Both the position numbers and the translations under genes were made by a program. A stretch of 19,496 bases of DNA, from the NCBI GenBank assembly GCA_014360945.1, contig JACIWM010000016.1, forward strand, positions 1-19,496, written 5' to 3'. How positions within the stretch are numbered: the first letter of the stretch is position 1; every line of letters begins with the position of its first letter. Under the pieces are notes generated by a model. That model was given only the letters and a program-made list of their open reading frames with translations, was not told the origin of the DNA and ran no database searches. Shown here piece after piece: positions 1-8,014 of the stretch. This DNA is from Candidatus Bipolaricaulota bacterium. Lineage in GTDB: Bacteria; Bipolaricaulota; Bipolaricaulia; Bipolaricaulales; Bipolaricaulaceae.

Positions 1-602
1 TTGAGCACCTCCTCCCAATTCCTGGCGCTCTCCCCCTCCGCTCCAAACAGCCAAAAGCCCAACACTTCCCGGCGCCCATCCGGCTTGATCCCCAGGGCCA
101 TGTACACCGGTTCCTTGGCCGTTTTTCCTCGGCGGATGGAAAGGAAAGTCCCATCTAGAAACACCGCGTAGTACTCCTCCCCAAGCGGCCTTTCCAGCCA
201 GGATTTCACTTCTTCTTTGGTGACCGCGATGAGGCGGGAGATGCTTTGGGGCGAGTAAAAGGCTCCGTAGACTCCTTCCAGGAAGCGAGAGATGTTCCTC
301 GTGCTCACCCCTACCGCGTACAGGGTGAGGATGGCTTCCGAGAGGTCTACCGAAGCGCGCTTCCGGTAAGGGAGGATCCGCGGATGAAAATCGCCTTCCC
401 GTACGCGGGGAACTCTAAGGTTCTCAAGTGGGCCAGCGAGGGTGAGGAGGTCACGGGTGTAGTACCCGTTCGCCTTGGTAGGGTGCTCCCCGAGATAGAC
501 CTCCCTCTCCTCCCGCATAAGGCTCTCCAGAAGGTTCCGGACCAACACCTTGATCTCCTCCGCGAACGCCTTTAGGATCTTATTGCGGATTTCTTTCCGC
601 AT
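1..602 (-). CDS. IS256-family (mutator-type) transposase, N-terminal part
   Basis: Catalyses cut-and-paste or copy-out transposition of an insertion sequence. The frame is open from an ATG at 602 to the window edge (about 200 residues of a protein usually near 400), so the C-terminus is missing because of the window, not necessarily broken. The start is supported by AAAGGAGGG just upstream. Residues near 45-50 (ANGYYTRDL), the LRVPRVREG stretch and the first catalytic-Asp region (AVFLDGTFLSIRRG, then YMALGIKPDGRREVLGFW) match the pattern of IS256/mutator transposases as I know them. The second Asp and the Glu of the DDE triad lie outside the window. It sits next to a transporter operon of lower G+C. 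Family call is fairly sure; whether the element is active is unknown. Confidence 0.85.
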   Translation of the reverse strand, partial: MRKEIRNKILKAFAEEIKVLVRNLLESLMREEREVYLGEHPTKANGYYTRDLLTLAGPLENLRVPRVREGDFHPRILPYRKRASVDLSEAILTLYAVGVSTRNISRFLEGVYGAFYSPQSISRLIAVTKEEVKSWLERPLGEEYYAVFLDGTFLSIRRGKTAKEPVYMALGIKPDGRREVLGFWLFGAEGESARNWEEVL

Positions 603-924
603 GGTAGCTTTCCCTCCTTTCGAAAGGCTCTTCCAACGGGAAGGCTGCCATGCGGCCCCACAGACACACTTGCCGTTACACTACCGTCTTGACAGACTCG
701 GCTTAATGTTGTAGCTCAGAGTCGTGAGAGAGCTTGTTGGAACTAGGGCCGTGAACGGGGCGAATGGAGCTCGCCAGCCAGTCTTTTCCCACCTCCTCCA
801 TCATCCGGGCCTTTAGGCCCGGGTCCCACTTTCTGCGGAAGTCTGCCTTTACCTTTCCAAGGTATTAATCCGGTTTTTGCGGGTTTATACGGTTAGAAAG
901 ACAGACCCCAAAAGGAGGTGTGTT
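603..924. other. Intergenic region: IS end and amino acid operon leader
   Basis: About 320 bases without a recognised gene. The part from 603 to roughly 700 should hold the terminal inverted repeat of the IS256-type element; the stretch around 680-700 (including TTGACAG at 689-695) is the likeliest outer end, but the other end is outside the window so it cannot be matched. At 805-822 there is a perfect 7-bp inverted repeat (CCGGGCC, loop TTTA) without a T-tract on either side. The minus strand holds a short open stretch (703-804 from ATG, open back to about 862) that resembles no family I know. No convincing promoter for the downstream operon was found; TATACG at 886-891 is a weak -10 candidate. 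Confidence 0.4.
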
Positions 925-1704
925 ATGCGGTTGGTGCAAATTGTGCTTGGTTTTCTTGCGGTTATGGCTTTTGGCCTTGCGGCTGAGGAGGTGTTTGTGG
1001 TTGGGTTAGACGCAGCCTTTCCTCCGTTTACGTGGGTGGAGCAAGGGGAATACAAAGGCTTTGACGTAGAAGTCATGCGAAAAATTGCGGAACTCCAAGG
1101 ATTTCGCGTGGAATTTCGCGACCTTCCCTGGGCAACGATCATCACCGCCCTGGCTCAAGGAAAAATCGACATCATCGCCAGCGGGCTTTCGGTGACCTGT
1201 GAAAGAGCGCAGGTTGTGGATTACTCGCTTCCTTATTGGGAAGTGGATCAAGCCATCCTCGTACGACAGGACTCCGAGCTTAACGCTATAACTGCCTTCT
1301 TGGGAACCGTTGTGGGGGCCCAGGCCGGAACCACTGGCTATATGTGGCTTGAGGATAACTTGGTGGCGAAGGGGGTTCCCGTGGAGCTTCGTGCCTACGA
1401 AACCTATGACATGGCCGTGAGGGACCTGGAGATCGGGCGCATCGCTGCCGTTCTTTGTGACACGGACACGGCGCTGGGTTTTGTCAACGCCGGACGCAAC
1501 GTGAAGATCGTGGGTATCGTAAAAACCGGGGAACAGTATGCCTACGCGGTGACCAAGGGTGATCCTTACGGGCTCCTTCCGCGTCTGAACGAAGGGCTCC
1601 GGAAGCTTTATGAGCTCGGCATTTGGGCAGAGCTTGTGGCCAAATACTTCCCCGGGCGAGCGGTGGAACCCGTGCCCCTCGTGCCTAATGATCCTTGCCG
1701 CTAG
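925..1704 (+). CDS. Polar amino acid ABC transporter, substrate-binding protein
   Basis: Periplasmic-type receptor (family 3 solute-binding protein) that would capture an amino acid and deliver it to the two permeases downstream. The start is ATG at 925, not an earlier in-frame codon at 877, because AAGGAGGTG lies at 912-920; this gives 259 residues beginning with a clean signal peptide (MRLVQIVLGFLAVMAFGLAA). Typical family features follow: VGLDAAFPPFTWVEQGEYKG, FDVEVMRKIAE, the AQGKIDIIASGLSVTCERAQ stretch with the Arg that usually grips the ligand carboxylate, and VDYSLPYW. Later, a G-AQAGTTGY segment and a lobe-1 return (YAYAVTKGDP) are seen. Stop at 1702-1704 is followed at once by the next ribosome-binding site. 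Exact substrate cannot be told. G+C is lower than in genes beyond 3100. Confidence 0.9.
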   Translation: MRLVQIVLGFLAVMAFGLAAEEVFVVGLDAAFPPFTWVEQGEYKGFDVEVMRKIAELQGFRVEFRDLPWATIITALAQGKIDIIASGLSVTCERAQVVDYSLPYWEVDQAILVRQDSELNAITAFLGTVVGAQAGTTGYMWLEDNLVAKGVPVELRAYETYDMAVRDLEIGRIAAVLCDTDTALGFVNAGRNVKIVGIVKTGEQYAYAVTKGDPYGLLPRLNEGLRKLYELGIWAELVAKYFPGRAVEPVPLVPNDPCR

Positions 1705-1719
1705 GAGGGAACGACGGCT

Positions 1720-2373
1720 GTGGGAGACCTGCTTGGCGAGTGGTTTGGGTTCCTCCACGGAGTGGGAGTGACGCTCCAAGTGGTGGCGGGGGTCATGGCC
1801 TTCGGTTTTCTCTTCGGACTTGGACTGGCCCTGACCCAAGTATATGGTCCCCGCCTCCTGGCCCTCGTCGCCACCTCCTTGGAGCGGACGCTCCGGGGCA
1901 TTCCCGTCATCGTTCTGCTCCTTGTGGTCTACTATCTCCCTTGGGATCTTCCGCCGCTTCTTGTGGCCATTGCTGCTTTAGGTCTTTGCTCGTCCGGATA
2001 TCAATCGCAAATCTTTCACACCGCGCTCCGTTCGGTGAGGCCGGGACAGGTGGAGGCCGGGCGAGCTTTGGGCCTCACAGATCGCCAAGTCCTTGTGCAC
2101 ATAGTTTTGCCCCAGGCTTTCCGTCTGGCCATTGCCTCTTGGGCTAACGAATTCTCCGCTCAGATTAAGGAGACCTCCCTCGTGTACATCGTGGGCGTGG
2201 CGGAGATTCTCCGCCACGCCCGGCGCATTATCGCCTACACCTTCGGCAACTCCCTTGTCATCTATGGGTTTACAGCCCTGATTTACTTCGCTCTTACCCG
2301 TGCAGGCAACGCTTTTCTGCGGCGACTTGAGCGGCGATTAGCCATTCCGGGCTTAGGAAAGCCTCTGGCTTAA
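1720..2373 (+). CDS. Polar amino acid ABC transporter, permease (HisM/GlnP type)
   Basis: Integral membrane subunit, 217 residues, of the same uptake system. Start is GTG at 1720, with AGGAGGGA at 1703-1710 overlapping the stop of the binding-protein gene. Hydrophobic helices are visible at about residues 13-40, 45-75, 78-95 and 180-205. The cytoplasmic loop that contacts the ATPase is clear: EAGRALGLTDRQVLVHIVLPQAFR (about residues 112-135) fits the EAA-G-I-LP motif. Family members of this type have 210-240 residues and act as hetero- or homodimers. It is followed after 10 bases by a second permease, so a heterodimer is likely. No ATP-binding gene is next to it. Confidence 0.88.
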   Translation: MGDLLGEWFGFLHGVGVTLQVVAGVMAFGFLFGLGLALTQVYGPRLLALVATSLERTLRGIPVIVLLLVVYYLPWDLPPLLVAIAALGLCSSGYQSQIFHTALRSVRPGQVEAGRALGLTDRQVLVHIVLPQAFRLAIASWANEFSAQIKETSLVYIVGVAEILRHARRIIAYTFGNSLVIYGFTALIYFALTRAGNAFLRRLERRLAIPGLGKPLA

Positions 2374-2383
2374 GGGAGGGACT

Positions 2384-3070
2384 TTGTCGCTTTTTTCTCT
2401 TTGGTGGGAGGCCTTGCCGTCCCTTCTTGTGGGACTTTTGGAGGCCCTTAAACTCACGGTTTTTTCCGTGGGATTGGGGTTCCTTCTCGGCTGGATATTG
2501 GCTTTCCTTCGGATGTATGGGGGGACAGTAGCTGCTCGTGTCAGCGGAGCTTATATCGAATTTGTGCGGGGGACGCCCCTCTTAGTGCAGCTTTTTATTG
2601 TCTACTATGGACTTCCCGAGTTGGGCCTCGTATTTTCACCTTTCGCCGCCGCTCTCACAGCCATGGCTTTGAATACCGCGGCATACCAAGCTGAGTATTT
2701 TCGCGCAGCCCTTTCTTCGATTTCCCAAGGACAGGTTTTAGCGGCATTGGCCTTGGGTCTTTCCCGATTTCAAATGCTCCGAGACGTCCTTTTTCCTCAA
2801 GCCCTGCGATTGGTTCTGCCTGCGTGGAGCAACGAGGTGGTGTACATGTTGAAATCCTCGTCTTTGGCATTCATCGTGGGCGTTATGGAGATCACCGGTC
2901 GGGCTAACCTCCTTGCGGCTCGACGTTTTCGGTATTTTGAGCTTTATTTGCTCGTAGCCGTTCTATATTTGATCGTGGTCTTTGGGGCATCTTCAGCTTT
3001 GGCTGCGGTGGAGCGTCGCCTGCGCCTCCCCGGGCTAGGGACTGAACCAGCGCGTCCAAGAATGGCGTAA
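2384..3070 (+). CDS. Polar amino acid ABC transporter, second permease (HisQ type)
   Basis: Second membrane subunit, 228 residues, of the amino acid uptake system. Start is a TTG at 2384 after AGGGAGGG at 2373-2380; spacing is short, but no other start fits before the first membrane helix (SLLVGLLEALKLTVFSVGLG). The motif FVRGTPLLVQLFIVYYGLP is characteristic of the family, and the ATPase-contact loop reads LAALALGLSRFQMLRDVLFPQALR, with the usual first Glu of the EAA motif replaced by Leu. Helices cover about residues 10-40, 55-80, 85-105, 150-170 and 190-215. The 3' end overlaps the convergent yvcK gene by 36 bp. The gene is locally A+T rich (about 43% G+C at 2941-3000 by hand count). Confidence 0.87.
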   Translation: MSLFSLWWEALPSLLVGLLEALKLTVFSVGLGFLLGWILAFLRMYGGTVAARVSGAYIEFVRGTPLLVQLFIVYYGLPELGLVFSPFAAALTAMALNTAAYQAEYFRAALSSISQGQVLAALALGLSRFQMLRDVLFPQALRLVLPAWSNEVVYMLKSSSLAFIVGVMEITGRANLLAARRFRYFELYLLVAVLYLIVVFGASSALAAVERRLRLPGLGTEPARPRMA

Positions 3071-4348
3071 GGCTCGGCTTTCCCGAGAAATGAGCTTGGC
3101 TAGCTTCACGGGATCGTGCTTCACCGTGGGCTTTCCCTCCATTTCCACTACGGCAAGAAGCGGCGCGCGAATGACTTTGAGCCCAAAGGTTTTCGCCCCG
3201 CGCAAATCATCCTTCACCGGCTCACTTCCTTCCGCTTGGTAGCGGGCGAGGATCTCCGGCGGCGGAGGCTCCGTGTTCACAATCACCCCCGCGAAGCGTC
3301 GCAGATCCAGGTACTGCGCCAAAACCTTGAGGTGATCAGAGGCCGTGTATCCCGTGGTCTCCCCAGGCTCGGTCATGAGGTTCATGATCACATATTTTTC
3401 GGCGCGTGCTTTGTTTATGGCCTCAGCGACGCCCTCCACAAGCAAATTTGGAAGGATACTGGTGTAAAGGCTCCCCGGTCCGATCAGGATCACGTCCGCT
3501 TCCTCGATGGCCTTTAGGGTCTTCTCGTACGCTTTGGCTGGCTTGGAGAGCCAGATCCGTTTTATGGGTGTGGGGTCAGCGGCGATCCTCGCCTCGCCTT
3601 CGATCACCCGGCCGTCAGCCAATTCCGCCACCAATTGCACGCTGTCCAGGGTGGAGGGCAAAACTTGGCCGCGCACGGAAAGGAAGTGGCTTGCCTCCTC
3701 AATGGCCCGGTCAAAGCCGCCCAGGGCTTCCTCCAACCCGGCCAAAAGAAGGTTCCCCAGGGCGTGGCCGGCCAGGCCCTCGCCAGCCGTGAACCGGTAT
3801 TGCATGAATCTGGCCATGCGTTCCTCGTCCTCCGCGAGGGCCAAAAGGCAGTTGCGGACATCGCCGGGCGGCAATACATCCAATTCCTGCCGAAGACGCC
3901 CGGAACTTCCGCCGGTGTCCATCACGGTGACCACGGCGGTGATGTTGGCGGTGTAGGCCTTTATGCCGCGGAGGAGGTTGGAAAGGCCGGTGCCGCCGCC
4001 CACGGCCACCACGCTCGGTGCAGCCTTGAGAATTCGCGCCTGATAAAGGGCCTCCGCGACAGACCCTCCGCTTTTAGGGGAAACGGCGCGGAGGACTCCC
4101 CGGACCATCATGCTTGTTCCGAAGACAACACCGACCAATCCTCCGGCGACGAGGGCCGCGCCCACCGCCGGCCGCCACAAAGTGGGCAAGAATTTTGACA
4201 AGATCGCGTACACACTCCGCGCTCCGCTCTCGCCCAAAAGGCAAAACGCGCCGAAAGCGAGGATGGCTACCCCCGCCGCGGAAAGGAAGAACCAGCGTTT
4301 GACCCCCATGCCGGGGAGGAGGATTTTCAAGAACGCAGGAACCCTCAC
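3035..4348 (-). CDS. yvcK: YvcK/CofD-family gluconeogenesis/morphogenesis factor, membrane-anchored
   Basis: In Bacillus and relatives YvcK binds UDP-sugars and links carbon metabolism to cell-wall synthesis and shape. This protein has 437 residues from a GTG start at 4348, with GGAGTG 7 bases upstream and the dnaE stop only 4 bases away. Residues 112-123 (SVVAVGGGTGLS) are the nucleotide-sugar/dinucleotide-type glycine loop; TVMDTGGSSGRLRQE (141-155) and PPGDVRNCLLAL (160-171) are family hallmarks, as are the HALGNLLLAGL and IGPGSLYTSILPNLLV segments. About 100 extra N-terminal residues carry two membrane helices (about 19-39 and 58-86), absent in the roughly 317-residue Bacillus protein but present in some other phyla. 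Last gene of the eno operon by position; no terminator is seen after it. Confidence 0.9.
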   Translation of the reverse strand: MRVPAFLKILLPGMGVKRWFFLSAAGVAILAFGAFCLLGESGARSVYAILSKFLPTLWRPAVGAALVAGGLVGVVFGTSMMVRGVLRAVSPKSGGSVAEALYQARILKAAPSVVAVGGGTGLSNLLRGIKAYTANITAVVTVMDTGGSSGRLRQELDVLPPGDVRNCLLALAEDEERMARFMQYRFTAGEGLAGHALGNLLLAGLEEALGGFDRAIEEASHFLSVRGQVLPSTLDSVQLVAELADGRVIEGEARIAADPTPIKRIWLSKPAKAYEKTLKAIEEADVILIGPGSLYTSILPNLLVEGVAEAINKARAEKYVIMNLMTEPGETTGYTASDHLKVLAQYLDLRRFAGVIVNTEPPPPEILARYQAEGSEPVKDDLRGAKTFGLKVIRAPLLAVVEMEGKPTVKHDPVKLAKLISRESRALRHSWTRWFSP

Positions 4349-4352
4349 GTGT

Positions 4353-7300
4353 TCACTCCAGGATCATTTCCCCGCCCAGGCGCCGCAGGGCTTCGCCCAA
4401 TTCCGGCGTGGGCAGGACCCAAAACCGCTGGCCGGCCCGGACCCGGATCTCCCGCGGGCCTTCCTGAACCACCACCCCCACCGGCACCGGCCCAAGATGC
4501 TCGGAGAGAATTTTCACGATCTCCTGGATCTTCTCCGGGCTCAATGCGTCAAGCGGGAAGCGCACCCAACAATGGCTTATGGGGGCCTCTTCGCCCAAAG
4601 GTTCCAGGGAAAGGGCGGTAAGGCGGGGGATTCCATTTCGCTCCGCCCAGGCCACCCGCATCACCACCAGGCTTTCCTCCCTGAGCCAGGGCGCAGCCTC
4701 CAAAATTTTCGGCCGCACCACGACCTCCGCTTCCCCGCTCTTATCTTCCAAGGTTAGGAAGGCCATGCGGCCTTCGCCCGTGTTCACGATTTTTAAAGTT
4801 TTCACGCGCCCGGCCACCAAGGCCTGGGCCCGCCCCACCACCTGGTCCAAGGGGACAACGCCGAGGTGCTGGAGGGTTTCCTGGTAAAGGTCCAAAGGAT
4901 GAGCGGAAAGGTACAGGCCCAAAAGCTCCTTTTCGAAGCGCAAAAGCTCTGGTTTCGGGTACTCCTCAGCCATAGTAGGGAGGGAGGGCAGGACGAATTC
5001 CTCCCCAAATAGGCTGGCTTGGCCGGAGAGCTTCTCCTTCCGGAACTTCTGGGCCAGCCGCAGGCCTTCCTCCACCAGGGCCATCATGGCCTTGCGCGTG
5101 AGGCCAAAACAGTCCATGGCCCCGGCCTTGATCAGACATTCCAGGGTTTCCCGATTTACCTTTTCCGGATCCACCCGGAGGCAGAAATCCAAAAAGTCCC
5201 GGAACGGCCCGGACTGGCGCGCGGAAATTATGGCCTCCACCGCGCTTTCTCCCACATGCTTTATCGCGCCCAAACCGAAGCGGATCTTTCCCTCCCCTAC
5301 CGGAGTGAAACCCACATCGCTTTCGTTCACGTCCGGAGAAAGGACTTCGATTCCCATTCCGCGGCACTCCTCGATATAGGCCGCGACTTTATCGATGTTG
5401 TCCTGGACGGAGGTGAGAAGGGCAGCCATGAACTCCGTGGGGAAATGGGCTTTGAAGTAGGCCGTCCAGTAGGTGATGAAGGCGTAGGCGGCAGCATGGG
5501 CCTTGGCAAACGCATAGCTCGCGAATTTCTCGATGTCCGCAAAGATCGCCTCCGCTTCGCTCTCCGGTATCCCGTTTTTCACACAGCCGGCCACGAACTT
5601 CTCCCGCATCTCCGCCATGACCTCAGGCTTCTTTTTGCCCATGGCCTTCCGCAGAAGATCGGCCTCGGCCAGGGTGAATCCCGCGAGCCTTTGGGCCATG
5701 AGCATCACCTGGTCCTGGTAGATGGGAAGCCCGTAGGTCTCCTCGAGGATGTCCCGCACGCGCTCGTGAGGATAAGTCACGGGCTGGCGGCTATGCTTTC
5801 GTTCGATGTAGTCATCGACCATCCCCGATTCCAAGGGGCCGGGCCGGTACAGGGCGAGGATGGCAATGAGGTCCCGAAATTCGGTGGGCTCGAGTCGACG
5901 TACCAGGGCCCGCATCCCTGCCGACTCCAGTTGGAAAACCCCGGTGGTCGCTCCGGATCGAATGAGCTCATAGGTTGCAGGATCGTCAAGGGGAATCTCC
6001 TCGAGTTTCACCTCGATCCCCTGTCGCTCCCGCACCAGTTTCTGCACATCGGAAAGGATCGTAAGGTTACGGAGTCCCAAGAAGTCCATTTTGAGAAGGC
6101 CCAGGGCCTCAAGATCATGCATGTCGAACTGGGTCACAAATTGATCATCAGGAAGGCGCATGAGGGGCACGAATTTCTCTAAGGGCTCGGGAGCGATAAC
6201 TACCCCTGCGGCGTGGGTGGAGGCGTTGCGCAAAAGCCCCTCCAGTTTTAGGGCGATCGCAAAAAGCTTGGGCTCCTCCTCCGCGAATGCCCGCAGTCGT
6301 GGATTTTGCTCAAGGGCCTGAGAAAGGGGCATGCCAAATGGAATCAGCTTGGCGATACGATCGGCCTTCTCGTAGGGGATGTTCAGGACCCGAGCCACAT
6401 CGCGGATCACCGAGCGGGAGGCCATGCGGTCGAAGGTGCCGATCTGGGCGATGTGATCCCTTCCATATTTTTCAGCGACGTAGGCCAAAACCTCGTCCCT
6501 TCGGCGCATGCAAAAGTCGATGTCGATATCAGGAAGGCTCACGCGCTCCGGGTTCAGAAAGCGTTCAAAAAGCAGGCCAAATTTGAGAGGGTCGACCTGA
6601 GTGATGCCCAGGCAATAAGCGACGAGGGAGCCGGCGGCGGAACCGCGGCCGGGCCCCACCGGAATCCCGTTTCGGCGGGCATAATCCACGAAATCGGCCA
6701 CAATGAGGAAATAGGGGGCGAGCTCCATCCGACCGATCACGGAAAGCTCGTAGGAAAGGCGCTCCTTCACGGGAGCAGGAATTTCCGGGCCATAGCGAGC
6801 TTGTGCTCCCTCCCACGCCCGCCGCTCCAGCTCCTCTTGGGGGGTGCGGCCCTCCACGGGAAAACGCGGAAGAAGCCGCTGATTGAAGGAAAGCTCCAGT
6901 TCGCAGCTTTCCGCGATGGCGATGGTGTTTTTCAGGGCTTCCGGGATCTCCCGGAATTTTTGGGCCATCTCTTCCGGGCTCAAAAAGTGGTAATCCTCGC
7001 CATCAAAGGTGCGTACGTCCGGGTCGGTGAACTTTTTTCCGGCCTGGATGTTGATGAGGACCTGATGGGGCTCGCGATCCTCGGCGCGGATGTAGTGCAC
7101 ATCGGCCGTGGCCACCACGGGAAGTCCCAATTCTTTGCTCAGGGCGAGCTGCTTTTTTATAAGCTCCTTATGTTTGGGGAGCCCATGGTCCTGGAGCTCC
7201 AGGTAGAACCGGCCCGGGAAGATCTCGGAAAGCCGCGCTGCGACCTTCTTGGCCTCCCGTATCTTGTCCTGGAGAAGAAGCCTTTGCACTTCTCCGGATT

Positions 7301-7712
7301 CGCAGGAGGAGAGGGCGATGAGCCCGGCACTGTGCTGGGAGAGGAGATCCAGGTCCACGCGGGGCTTGTAATAAAAACCTTCAGTGTGGCCGCGGTTCAC
7401 CAACACCACGAGGTTTCGCCAGCCCTCCTCGTTTTGGGCCAAAAGAACAAGGTGGTATGGCGAGCGGTCGAACACGGGATCATGGGCGAATCTGGACCCC
7501 TTGGCCACGTAGATCTCCGCGCCCAGGATGGGCTTTATTCCCGCCTCCTTGGCGGCCTGGTAGAACTTGATGGTTCCGGAGAGGACCCCGTGATCGGTGA
7601 GGGCCAGGGCCGGCATTTTGTGGCGGACGGCCTCCTCTACGAGCTCATTTATGCGGCACATAGCATCGAGGAGGGAGTATTCGGAGTGTACGTGTAGGTG
7701 CACAAACTCCAT
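4353..7712 (-). CDS. dnaE: DNA polymerase III alpha subunit (DnaE)
   Basis: Replicative polymerase. I place the start at ATG 7712 because GGAGGTGAGG lies just upstream and the protein then begins MEFVHLHVHSEYSLLDA, as in most DnaE proteins; a GTG at 7721 is possible but badly placed. That gives 1119 residues, a normal length. Domains in order: PHP (about 1-275) with H7, H9, TDHG at 39-42, E66, H87, C137 and ADVHY at 203-207; palm with PDIDIDF (394-400) and the third catalytic Asp in KMDFLGL (D543); GPGRGSAAGS at 354-363; fingers; tandem HhH; OB fold near 990-1030 (LVAGRVKTLKIV). The C-terminus of about 80 residues follows. Type is DnaE1, not PolC. It sits 5 bases after the ftsB/divIC stop and 4 before yvcK, so it is surely cotranscribed. 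Confidence 0.96.
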   Translation of the reverse strand: MEFVHLHVHSEYSLLDAMCRINELVEEAVRHKMPALALTDHGVLSGTIKFYQAAKEAGIKPILGAEIYVAKGSRFAHDPVFDRSPYHLVLLAQNEEGWRNLVVLVNRGHTEGFYYKPRVDLDLLSQHSAGLIALSSCESGEVQRLLLQDKIREAKKVAARLSEIFPGRFYLELQDHGLPKHKELIKKQLALSKELGLPVVATADVHYIRAEDREPHQVLINIQAGKKFTDPDVRTFDGEDYHFLSPEEMAQKFREIPEALKNTIAIAESCELELSFNQRLLPRFPVEGRTPQEELERRAWEGAQARYGPEIPAPVKERLSYELSVIGRMELAPYFLIVADFVDYARRNGIPVGPGRGSAAGSLVAYCLGITQVDPLKFGLLFERFLNPERVSLPDIDIDFCMRRRDEVLAYVAEKYGRDHIAQIGTFDRMASRSVIRDVARVLNIPYEKADRIAKLIPFGMPLSQALEQNPRLRAFAEEEPKLFAIALKLEGLLRNASTHAAGVVIAPEPLEKFVPLMRLPDDQFVTQFDMHDLEALGLLKMDFLGLRNLTILSDVQKLVRERQGIEVKLEEIPLDDPATYELIRSGATTGVFQLESAGMRALVRRLEPTEFRDLIAILALYRPGPLESGMVDDYIERKHSRQPVTYPHERVRDILEETYGLPIYQDQVMLMAQRLAGFTLAEADLLRKAMGKKKPEVMAEMREKFVAGCVKNGIPESEAEAIFADIEKFASYAFAKAHAAAYAFITYWTAYFKAHFPTEFMAALLTSVQDNIDKVAAYIEECRGMGIEVLSPDVNESDVGFTPVGEGKIRFGLGAIKHVGESAVEAIISARQSGPFRDFLDFCLRVDPEKVNRETLECLIKAGAMDCFGLTRKAMMALVEEGLRLAQKFRKEKLSGQASLFGEEFVLPSLPTMAEEYPKPELLRFEKELLGLYLSAHPLDLYQETLQHLGVVPLDQVVGRAQALVAGRVKTLKIVNTGEGRMAFLTLEDKSGEAEVVVRPKILEAAPWLREESLVVMRVAWAERNGIPRLTALSLEPLGEEAPISHCWVRFPLDALSPEKIQEIVKILSEHLGPVPVGVVVQEGPREIRVRAGQRFWVLPTPELGEALRRLGGEMILE

Positions 7713-7717
7713 TTCCC

Positions 7718-8014
7718 TCACCTCCGGCGAATTATGACTAATTCCTCGTCGGGATAGGCCCAGCGCAGGATCTCCCGGGCCTTCATCTCCACTGTCTTGG
7801 GATCATCGGCTTTTTCCAGCTCGGCCTTAAGTTCTTCTATTTCGGCGCAAAGCCGGTTTTGCTCCGCCCGCAGGGCCCAAAGCTCCTTGGCCACCCGGTT
7901 TATTTCCAAGGCCCGAAGAACAAAGGGCGTCGCCACCCCGGCCAAAATCAGGGCCGAAAGGCCAAGCCAAACCCAATGCTTACGGGCTTGGCCAGCGCGC
8001 CATGGGCGGCTCAT
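7718..8014 (-). CDS. FtsB/DivIC-family cell division protein
   Basis: Small bitopic division protein (98 residues) of the septum-formation initiator family, which in other bacteria forms a complex with FtsL and FtsQ/DivIB at the septum. ATG at 8014 is preceded by GAGG 7 bases upstream. A short basic N-terminus leads to one membrane helix (about residues 14-33), then a coiled coil rich in Leu, Glu and Arg (about 36-70). The conserved tail AREILRWAYPDEELVIIRR (about 79-97) corresponds to the family's ARE-LG---PGE motif. The gene overlaps the end of eno by 35 bp, and its TGA lies inside the dnaE ribosome-binding region. eno-ftsB adjacency is also known in proteobacteria. FtsB versus DivIC cannot be decided from sequence. 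Confidence 0.85.
   Translation of the reverse strand: MSRPWRAGQARKHWVWLGLSALILAGVATPFVLRALEINRVAKELWALRAEQNRLCAEIEELKAELEKADDPKTVEMKAREILRWAYPDEELVIIRRR

Noticed and set aside
689..717. TTGACA at 689 as the -35 of a promoter
   Set aside because: At 16-18 bases there is only GTAGCT/TAGCTC, a poor -10, and the site probably belongs to the end of the insertion sequence.
805..822. Palindrome CCGGGCC-TTTA-GGCCCGG as a terminator
   Set aside because: No T-tract on either side and no gene ending close by.
5019..7697. Two long plus-strand open stretches inside dnaE
   Set aside because: Antisense to conserved polymerase motifs, low-complexity His/Gly-rich products, no start signals.
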